Of a stretch of 64,000 nucleotides of DNA, positions 58,568-64,000 are shown in pieces. Position numbers and translations under genes: made by a program. The notes beneath the pieces are model-generated. The model ran no database searches. It saw only the letters and a program-made list of their open reading frames with translations, and was not told the origin of the DNA. The stretch lies in contig NZ_SRXT01000003.1 of assembly GCF_004792685.1 (NCBI RefSeq), positions 310,001-374,000 on the forward strand. Direction: 5' to 3'. The DNA is from Sphingomonas gei. GTDB taxonomy: Bacteria; Pseudomonadota; Alphaproteobacteria; Sphingomonadales; Sphingomonadaceae. Position 1 is the first letter of the stretch. Every line of letters starts with the position of its first letter.

Positions 58568-58995
58568 TGAGCATGCTGCTCGCGCTGGTGCTGCTCGGCG
58601 CCGGGCCGGCGGAGGACGTGCAGGTCGCGGTGCTCTCGCACCCGATCGAAAAGGGCACCCGGCTCGAATCTGGCGACTTCGACAGCGAGGCGCGCGCGCC
58701 GGCAGCGGCACGCGGCGCGCTTTCGGCCGACGATGCGTCGGGCATGGAAGCCGCGCGCAATTTGACTGCGGGCAATATCGTGCGGCGCTCGGACCTGATG
58801 AAGCCGCAACTCGTGCGGCGCGGCGAACCGGTGACGATCCGCATCATCTCCGGCGGGCTGGTGATCACGTCCTCGGGCCGCGCGCTGAACGGCGGCGGGC
58901 AGGGCGAAATGGTGCGGGTGGTGACCAACACCACCAATCGCACGCTCGACGGCATGATCGACGGCTCCGGCTCGGTCCGGATCGCCGCGCCGTAA
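58567..58995 (+). CDS. flgA: P-ring assembly chaperone FlgA
   Basis: A 142-residue protein with a short signal peptide (MSMLLALVLLGAGPAED) and an SAF/FlgA domain: VLSHPIEKGTRLESGDF, then AARNLTAGNIVRRSDLMKPQLVRRGEPVTIRIISGGLVITSSGRAL, and GEMVRVVTNTTNRTLDGMI. Shorter than enterobacterial FlgA, as usual in alphaproteobacteria, lacking the N-terminal domain. It helps FlgI form the P-ring; no flgI gene is seen directly after flgH in the window. Confidence 0.9.
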   Translation: MSMLLALVLLGAGPAEDVQVAVLSHPIEKGTRLESGDFDSEARAPAAARGALSADDASGMEAARNLTAGNIVRRSDLMKPQLVRRGEPVTIRIISGGLVITSSGRALNGGGQGEMVRVVTNTTNRTLDGMIDGSGSVRIAAP

Positions 58996-59013
58996 TTCGT
59001 AGAGGGAATATAC

Positions 59014-59775
59014 ATGCGTAAGGTCATTCTTCTCGTGGCGCTGGGCGCCACTTTGTCCGGCTGCGGCTCGGTCGGACGCCTCCAGCAGATCGGCAAGGCG
59101 CCCAAGCTGTCGGGAATGGATCCCGTCGCCACGCCGGAGTTCGAGGCTTCGCTGGCGATGCCCTCCGATCGCAGCGGCGGGCGCCCAAGCTCGGTAGCGG
59201 CGATGCAGCAGCCGGTGGCGGCACCGACCGCGTCGCTTTTCCGGACCGGCGCCGGCGCGTTCTTCCGCGACCAGCGCGCCGCCAAGATGGGCGACATCCT
59301 GACGATCAAGATCAACATCCAGGACAAGGCCGATCTCGGCAACAACACGTCGCGCACCCGCGGCGGCTCGGAAAGCGGCGGCGTCGGCGGACTGCTCGGC
59401 ATTGCGCCGGTAGCCAAGCTGCTCGGCAACAATGCCGCGGCCACGCTCGAGACCAATTCGGGCTCGAAATATTCGGGCGGCGGCACCACCGCGCGCTCGG
59501 AGACGATCAACATGACGATGGCGGCGATCGTCACCCAGGTGCTGCCCAACGGCAATCTGATGATCCGCGGCAAGCAGGAAGTACGCGTCAATTTCGAGAT
59601 GCGCGAACTGCTGGTCACCGGAATCATCCGTCCCGAGGACATCGCTCGCGACAATTCGATCCAGCATTCGCAGATCGCCGAGGCGCGGGTGATCTATGGC
59701 GGCAAGGGCCAGCTCACCGACGCGCAGCAGGCGCGCTGGGGCCAGCAGATCTACGACGCCTTGTTCCCGTTCTGA
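59014..59775 (+). CDS. flgH: L-ring lipoprotein FlgH
   Basis: A 253-residue lipoprotein: lipobox LSGC (cysteine ~17) in MRKVILLVALGATLSGCGS, then FRDQRAAKMGDILTIKINIQDKADLGNNTSRTRGG and the C-terminal beta region (MTMAAIVTQVLPNGNLMIRGKQEVRVNFEMRELLVTGIIRPEDIARDNSI). It forms the outer-membrane L-ring. It ends the rod/ring block; a strong terminator follows 25 bp later. Confidence 0.95.
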   Translation: MRKVILLVALGATLSGCGSVGRLQQIGKAPKLSGMDPVATPEFEASLAMPSDRSGGRPSSVAAMQQPVAAPTASLFRTGAGAFFRDQRAAKMGDILTIKINIQDKADLGNNTSRTRGGSESGGVGGLLGIAPVAKLLGNNAAATLETNSGSKYSGGGTTARSETINMTMAAIVTQVLPNGNLMIRGKQEVRVNFEMRELLVTGIIRPEDIARDNSIQHSQIAEARVIYGGKGQLTDAQQARWGQQIYDALFPF

Positions 59776-59800
59776 CATTCGCCTCCTCGGGGGGAAAGGG

Positions 59801-59833
59801 AAGGGCCCGTCCGAGCGATCGGACGGGCCCTTT
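59801..59833 (+). terminator. Rho-independent terminator after flgH
   Basis: AAGGGCCCGTCCGA-GCGA-TCGGACGGGCCCTTT, a 14-bp perfect stem. The rest of 59834-60039 is the fliC leader: AT-rich around 59885-59935 (probable promoter) and a long 5' leader with AAGGAAA before the start. Confidence 0.92.
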
Positions 59834-60039
59834 CGCGTTTGGCAGCGCCCCCGGCCGGGGGCCGAGCGATGCACTGAGCCTGGCTTAATATTTTGCTAAC
59901 TATCTAAATCTCACTAGAAATTTTGGCCGAGCCGGAAATCTTCCCATGATGAACCTGCAGGGCGTGAATACGCCAGGTCGCGGATCGGCGTTTCCGGTCC
60001 GGGTCGCAGAAGCGGCTCTCGTCCAAGAAGGAAATCATC

Positions 60040-60897
60040 ATGGGTTTTTCTGTCAACACCAACACCGGCGCGATGGCAGCTCTTCAGAGCCTGTCGGAAA
60101 CCAACAAGGGCATGTCGCAGGTTCAGAGCCGCATCAACACCGGCCTGAACGTGTCGTCCACCAAGGATGACTCTGCTTCGTACACGATCGCTCAGGGCCT
60201 GCGCGGCGACATGGGCGGCCTCAAGGCCGTTTCTTCGTCGCTGAGCCGTGCCAAGAGCGTGACGGACGTGGCAGTTGCGGGCGCGGAGCAGATCTCGGAC
60301 ACCATCAACCAGATGAAGGCGAAAGCCTATCAGGCTGCTGATGCCGGCATCGATACGGCTACGCGCACGGCGCTGAACAACGACTTCGTGGCTCTGCGCG
60401 ATCAGATCACCACGATCGTCAACTCGTCGGACTTCAACGGCACCAACCTGTTGAAGGCCTCGGGCGGCAGCGTCACTGCACTGCAGTCGCTGAAGGACTC
60501 GGACACCAGCTCGGCAACGACCTGGAACCCGGATTCGCTCAGCGTCGCCAACCAGGACATGGAACTTGGTAAGTCGGTCATCACGGTTGCGTCGGGCGGC
60601 AAGATCGACACCCAGGCTGCGGCCACGGCAATGATCGATACGCTGACGACCACGCAGGACAACCTGAAGACCAGCCTCAGCACGCTCGGCGCGGCTTCGC
60701 GCAAGATCGATGCTCAGGCGAGCTTCACCAGCAAGCTCTCCGACTCCATCGAGGGCGGCATCGGCAATCTCGTCGACGCCGATCTCGCCAAGGAATCGGC
60801 TCGCTTGCAGGCGTTGCAGGTCAAGCAGCAGCTCGGTGTGCAGGCTCTGTCGATCGCCAATCAGGCGCCGCAGACCATCACGTCGCTGTTCCGTTAA
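60040..60897 (+). CDS. fliC: Flagellin FliC
   Basis: A 285-residue short flagellin: N-terminal NTNTGAMAALQSLSETNKGMSQVQSRINTGLNVSSTKDDSASYTIAQGLRGD and C-terminal ARLQALQVKQQLGVQALSIANQAPQTITSLFR, with only about 110 residues of variable middle. Codon use is more biased to a few codons (for example AAG, GGC, ATC) than neighbours, fitting high expression. It is monocistronic, with a strong terminator. FlbT (45.1 kb) is expected to act on its 5' leader. Confidence 0.96.
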   Translation: MGFSVNTNTGAMAALQSLSETNKGMSQVQSRINTGLNVSSTKDDSASYTIAQGLRGDMGGLKAVSSSLSRAKSVTDVAVAGAEQISDTINQMKAKAYQAADAGIDTATRTALNNDFVALRDQITTIVNSSDFNGTNLLKASGGSVTALQSLKDSDTSSATTWNPDSLSVANQDMELGKSVITVASGGKIDTQAAATAMIDTLTTTQDNLKTSLSTLGAASRKIDAQASFTSKLSDSIEGGIGNLVDADLAKESARLQALQVKQQLGVQALSIANQAPQTITSLFR

Positions 60898-60937
60898 GGC
60901 TAGCTTTTTCCCTGGAAGCTACCTGACGACAGAGAGA

Positions 60938-60967
60938 GGCCGGGACGGCAACGTCCCGGCCTTTTTT
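60938..60967 (+). terminator. Rho-independent terminator of fliC
   Basis: GGCCGGGACG-GCAA-CGTCCCGGCC then TTTTTT, a perfect 10-bp stem 41 bp after the stop. Confidence 0.95.
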
Positions 60968-61030
60968 GCGCGCGCCGGTTGCGCCGCGCGCAACGAAATC
61001 CGCGCATCCCGGCCGTCGCGATGAGTGACT

Positions 61031-61040
61031 CATCTATAAT
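61031..61040 (+). promoter_or_regulatory. CATCTATAAT box before the 61061 gene
   Basis: Plus-strand TATAAT preceded by TC, ending 20 bp before the TTG start of the next gene. Same box type as before flbT and fliL. Confidence 0.5.
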
Positions 61041-61060
61041 GAGGGCAAGGAGATAGTCGC

Positions 61061-61462
61061 TTGTTCCCACGTATCCGAGAAATCACCGACGCTTTTGGCG
61101 GTAAGCTCCGCGTCAGCGTCGAGGAGCATCCGTCGGGCGCACTCGTCGTGCTCGAGCGGCCGGACGTGACCGGTCGGCCGCGCATCCTGCTCGACGGATA
61201 TGGTACCGATGTGCTCGCCGGCTACATCATGTCGGCGCGGCTCGCGGTGCCGCACGCGCTCCCCGAGGAGCATGTCGACGGCACCTTCGGGACGCGCTTC
61301 GAGCTGGGGCTCGAGCCCCGCGCCGCGCTCGAGCTCACTCAGGAAGGCGACGCCAAGCTCGAAATCCCGGCGCCGTTCTGGGATCGGCTCTATGCCGAAT
61401 TGTGTCTCGTTGCGGCACATGCGCGCGAACTCGCACGTCGCGCCGAGGCGCGGGTTCACTAA
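61061..61462 (+). CDS. Hypothetical flagellar-cluster protein
   Basis: A 133-residue soluble protein, MFPRIREITDAFGGKLRVSVEEHPSGALVVLERPDVTGRPRILLDGYGTDVLAGYIMSARL at its N-terminus; no signal or membrane segment. The start is TTG with AAGGAG eight bases before it. It lies alone between fliC and flgD with its own TATAAT-type box. No family known to me; a regulatory or export-chaperone role is possible but unproven. Confidence 0.65.
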   Translation: MFPRIREITDAFGGKLRVSVEEHPSGALVVLERPDVTGRPRILLDGYGTDVLAGYIMSARLAVPHALPEEHVDGTFGTRFELGLEPRAALELTQEGDAKLEIPAPFWDRLYAELCLVAAHARELARRAEARVH

Positions 61463-61584
61463 GAGGTCACGGCGGCGTCACCGATCCCGGTAACTATACG
61501 TATCGGGTCATCCCCGGACTACGGCACGTCGCCCGGCTGATGCATTGGGCCGGCGAGCAGGCTTATAAGACAAGGGTCGTACGC

Positions 61585-61911
61585 ATGAACCTCCACGACA
61601 TCGGCCACGTTTCCGAGACCGCCGGCAAGGCCTTCACGGTGACGCTGACGCTGAATGTGGAGGACGCGCGCGCGCTGTGGGCAGCGGCGGCCGACAAGGC
61701 GCTGCAGGCCGGCATGACGCTGTCGGACGTGCTCGACACGATCGGGCCGCGCGAAGATCCTGCGATCGCCGACTGCATTGCGATGCTGACCGCGCCGAAC
61801 GCGATCGCCGGCTGCGCGCTCGACGAATTCACTGTAGAATTAGCCACGTCCGCCGATCTGGTCCGGTCGCCGCGCGATGGTCGACCGATATTGAAGTCGG
61901 TTACCGGCTGA
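61585..61911 (+). CDS. Hypothetical flagellar-cluster protein
   Basis: A 108-residue protein: MNLHDIGHVSETAGKAFTVTLTLNVEDARALWAAAADKAL, then DVLDTIGPREDPAIADCIAMLTAPNAIAGCALDEFTVELATS. Soluble, mixed alpha/beta; two cysteines. ATG at 61585. It follows the 61061 gene by 122 bp, with a strong terminator 27 bp after its stop, so both may form one unit. The frame is open back to 61402 but overlaps the previous gene. No family recognised. Confidence 0.62.
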   Translation: MNLHDIGHVSETAGKAFTVTLTLNVEDARALWAAAADKALQAGMTLSDVLDTIGPREDPAIADCIAMLTAPNAIAGCALDEFTVELATSADLVRSPRDGRPILKSVTG

Positions 61912-61937
61912 GCGTTCGGCGCAGGGCGCGAAACGGA

Positions 61938-61970
61938 AGAGCCAGGCGGGTCGCGGACCCGCCTGGCTCT
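61938..61970 (+). terminator. Terminator after the 61585 gene
   Basis: AGAGCCAGGCGGGTC-GCG-GACCCGCCTGGCTCT, a perfect 15-bp stem, followed by TGTCGTTT; flanking CGAAAC/GTTTCG extends it. Confidence 0.85.
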
Positions 61971-62068
61971 TGTCGTTTCGGGCCGTGGGGGAGACGGCCG
62001 TCAAAGGGAGAGAAAGAGACGAGCGGAACGCAGAGGGGATCGGGACGCCCGCCCGTCTCTCTACCTAT

Positions 62069-62077
62069 ATTATAGGG
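62069..62077. promoter_or_regulatory. TATAAT-type box without an obvious downstream gene
   Basis: CCTATATTATAGG is palindromic; minus strand reads CCCTATAAT. No gene starts within 150 bp on either strand; 61971-62156 is otherwise empty. Confidence 0.35.
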
Positions 62078-62156
62078 GGGCGGCGGCCTGGAATACGCGC
62101 TGCAAGGGGTCGTAGTTCCCCGTTAAGTGCTTGTACGGAAGCGCCGTCGCCCAGGC

Positions 62157-62193
62157 AAAAGAAAGCGCCGGAGCAGGGGTGTTGCTCCGGCGC
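62157..62193 (-). terminator. Terminator of flgD (minus strand)
   Basis: Minus-strand GCGCCGGAGCA...TGCTCCGGCGC then TTTCTTTT, an 11-bp stem 14 bp after the flgD stop. Confidence 0.9.
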
Positions 62194-62206
62194 CGTCGAG
62201 GCGCGC

Positions 62207-62863
62207 TCAGCCGATGCGCAGCAGATCGGCAGTCGAGACCTTGTTGCCGTTGATGGTGAGCCGCACCACACCGTTCGACAGTTCGACATCGCTGACCTTA
62301 CCATAGGCATGCGCAGTCGCGATGACCGCGGTGCCCGACGCGTCCTTGCCGGCCAGCTCGAGCTTGTAGAGGCCCGGCTCGACCTTCTTGCCGCCCGTGG
62401 TCGTGCCGTCCCAAGTGAAGGCGCCGGCGGCGCCGGTTGCGCCGACCAGCGGGAACGTGTCGATGGTCTTGCCCTTGTCGTCCTTGATCGTCGCAGTCAT
62501 CGACGCGACGTCGCGTGGCGCCGACCAGGTCCATTGGGCCGGGGCAGTCGCGCTGAGGCCTGAAACGGGTGAAGTCGTCTCGACCTGCGTGCCGATCATC
62601 GACGAAGCCTGCATCAGGTTCTGCGTGCCGAAGGCTGCGAGTAGCGATTTGAGCGTCGAAGTCTGCTCGATCGACTGCTCGACCTGCGAATATTGGACCA
62701 GCTGCTGCGTATATTGTGCGGTGTCCATCGGATCGAGCGGGTCCTGGTTCTGCATCTGGGTGGTGAGCAGCTTCAGGAACATGTCGAAATCGGCGTTGAG
62801 CTTGGACGAAGCGGCTCCGGTCTTGGTGTCGGTCGTGTTCGTGGTGGAAGTGACGGTGGTCAT
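62207..62863 (-). CDS. flgD: Hook-cap/scaffold protein FlgD
   Basis: A 218-residue protein: N-terminal export and scaffold region (ADFDMFLKLLTTQMQNQDPLDPMDTAQYTQQLVQYSQVEQS), then an FlgD Ig-like/tudor pair (GTQVETTSPVSGLSATAPAQW; GKKVEPGLYKLELAGKDASG). It caps the growing hook and is shed when HAPs bind. It follows fliK by 9 bp on the same strand. Confidence 0.95.
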   Translation of the reverse strand: MTTVTSTTNTTDTKTGAASSKLNADFDMFLKLLTTQMQNQDPLDPMDTAQYTQQLVQYSQVEQSIEQTSTLKSLLAAFGTQNLMQASSMIGTQVETTSPVSGLSATAPAQWTWSAPRDVASMTATIKDDKGKTIDTFPLVGATGAAGAFTWDGTTTGGKKVEPGLYKLELAGKDASGTAVIATAHAYGKVSDVELSNGVVRLTINGNKVSTADLLRIG

Positions 62864-62872
62864 GGCTTTTCC

Positions 62873-64000
62873 TCAGGCGAGAAGGTCGACCTGCCCGTCG
62901 CTGCGGACCGGGCGGTAAATGGGTTCGGCAATGGGTGCGTCGTCATCGGACGATGCGAAGCGGCCGCGATTTTGCGATTGCTGTTGCTGGGCCTGCTGGC
63001 CGCCGCTGTCGCCGCCGCGATTCTCGAAGCGGAAGCTCTGCGCGTCGGTGCGGACGCCGGCCTGGTCGAGCGTGCGCGCGAGATCGGGGGCGTCCTGACG
63101 GAGCAGGTCCATCGCTTTTGCGCTTTCGGTGCGCACGGTGGCCTGGAGGCTGCCCTTGTCGTCGAAAGCGAGCGTAACTTCGACGCGGCCGAGCTCGATC
63201 GGGTTGAGGCGGATGCGCAGCGTCTCTTCGCCGAGCTCGACCTTGCGCGCGATCTCGACACCGAGTGAATGGCCGAGATGGCCTGCGCGAGCCTCGATCA
63301 CCGGTTCGGCGGGAGCCGCCGCCGGCGCTGCCCGGGCGGGGTCTGCCGAGGCGGCGTGATGGACATGTTGTAGCGGGACCGGCGCGCTAGCAGCGTCGGA
63401 CTTCGCCACGAGCACGGCCTCCGGCTGGGGCTGACCGTCGGGACTCGATTCGGAACCGGCGGAGTCGGCCTTAGCGGCGACTGCACGCGCGAAATCTGGG
63501 GTGCCTGTGTCGGTGCCGGGTGCAGCCTGCGCGGCATCCTGTGCCGGAGCCGCCACGGCAGCGACCTTGCCGGTCTTCGATGCGCCAGGCCCGTTCTGCG
63601 GGCCAGGCGAAGCTTCGCGGGGGGTGACCTGCTGTGGCGTGATCGGTTGCGGGATGATGTTGATCGCGAGCAGCGCGACTGGCGTTGCGGGATTGGCTTC
63701 GGCCGTTGGAACGGGATCCGGTTCGGCTGCGATTGCGTTGCCGCGGGCGGCCTTTTGCGGCTTTGACGGTGCGGTTTCCGCGGCGCCGGCGGTTTCCGCG
63801 GCGCCGGCGGTTGCCGGCGCCTCGGGCGGGGTGTCGCCTTCGGGCTGCAGCTCGACAGCAGCCGGCGGCGGCGGAATCGCTGGCGCCGCCGCGAGCGGAG
63901 GCCCGGCGGGCGTGGCCGGTGCGGCTACCATCGCAGGCGTCGCCGGGACGGGGGCGGCAATCTCGGGCGTCACTGGGAGCGGGGCAGAAGCGGGCGCGGT
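62873..64000 (-). CDS. fliK: Hook-length control protein FliK, N-terminus outside window
   Basis: The frame stays open to base 64000, so the 5' end is lost. The visible part has a long Ala/Pro/Val-rich linker (typical ruler region) and the conserved C-terminal FliK domain: GHSLGVEIARKVELGEETLRIRLNPIELGRVEVTLAFDDKGSLQATVRTESAKAMDLLRQDAPDLARTL, followed by a Gln-rich tail. It measures hook length and switches export specificity through FlhB. GTG at 63973 is an internal codon, not a start. Paired with flgD. Confidence 0.93.
   Translation of the reverse strand, partial: TAPASAPLPVTPEIAAPVPATPAMVAAPATPAGPPLAAAPAIPPPPAAVELQPEGDTPPEAPATAGAAETAGAAETAPSKPQKAARGNAIAAEPDPVPTAEANPATPVALLAINIIPQPITPQQVTPREASPGPQNGPGASKTGKVAAVAAPAQDAAQAAPGTDTGTPDFARAVAAKADSAGSESSPDGQPQPEAVLVAKSDAASAPVPLQHVHHAASADPARAAPAAAPAEPVIEARAGHLGHSLGVEIARKVELGEETLRIRLNPIELGRVEVTLAFDDKGSLQATVRTESAKAMDLLRQDAPDLARTLDQAGVRTDAQSFRFENRGGDSGGQQAQQQQSQNRGRFASSDDDAPIAEPIYRPVRSDGQVDLLA

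Noticed and set aside
59880..59905. Sigma-54-like site TGGCTT...TTTTGCT before fliC
   Set aside because: The GG and GC doublets are 11 rather than 10 bases apart and the -24 element lacks the AC; too weak to call.
59905..59935. Sigma-28-like site TAAA...GCCGA before fliC
   Set aside because: Spacing is 17 instead of about 15 and the second half (GCCGAGCC) matches only partly; left uncalled.
59946..60170. Frame overlapping the fliC leader and start
   Set aside because: It runs into fliC in a different frame and has no family features; more likely untranslated leader.

Overview
The window looks like a chromosomal segment of a GC-rich alphaproteobacterium, most likely Sphingomonas or a close sphingomonad. 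The clues are very high GC, a TonB receptor with a halogenase and glycoside-hydrolase locus, a DUF6894 protein, an FlbT-type flagellar cluster and sphingomonad-style intergenic palindromes. These are family-level inferences; no database search was run. I saw no rRNA, tRNA, CRISPR array or transposase.

Region 1 (1-34.1 kb) is dominated by a xylan/xylose utilisation locus. It holds a LacI regulator cut by the left edge, an MFS carrier, a GH10 xylanase, a GH67 alpha-glucuronidase, a large TonB-dependent receptor, two tandem flavin-dependent halogenase-like genes, GH43, GH9 and GH3 hydrolases, a second LacI regulator and an XylE-like sugar porter. It also holds four Weimberg-pathway genes: xylD, then xylC, xylB and xylX on the opposite strand. 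Near-perfect 14-bp palindromes of the type TGGTAGCGCTACCA lie in front of the xylanase, receptor, halogenase, GH3/LacI and xylX genes, with a weaker copy before the porter, so the locus reads as one LacI regulon. Xylan would be cut outside or in the periplasm, imported by the receptor and porter, and oxidised via xylonate to alpha-ketoglutarate semialdehyde. The last enzyme (XylA) is not in the window. Unrelated housekeeping or stress genes are interspersed (AlkB-like, ArsR, PfkB with a truncated kinase, GNAT, MarR).

Region 2 (34.2-40.9 kb) is mixed: a DUF4198 protein, a two-gene ABC transporter, thymidylate kinase, a GGDEF-EAL protein, an XRE regulator and a hypothetical protein.

Region 3 (40.9-64 kb) is a flagellar cluster in divergent blocks: a sigma-70-family factor; a lytic transglycosylase, fliJ, fliI and flbT; flgE, flgK and flgL; a TPR protein and a small membrane protein; a FliL-like protein; motE, a DUF6468 gene, fliM and fliL; flgF, flgG, flgA and flgH; fliC; two unknown genes; flgD and fliK (cut by the right edge). 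A recurring box close to TCCTATAAT sits shortly upstream of many of these units, and may be the promoter element or regulator site of this cluster. Two genes unrelated to flagella (SnoaL-like, alpha/beta hydrolase) interrupt it at 52.8-54.3 kb.
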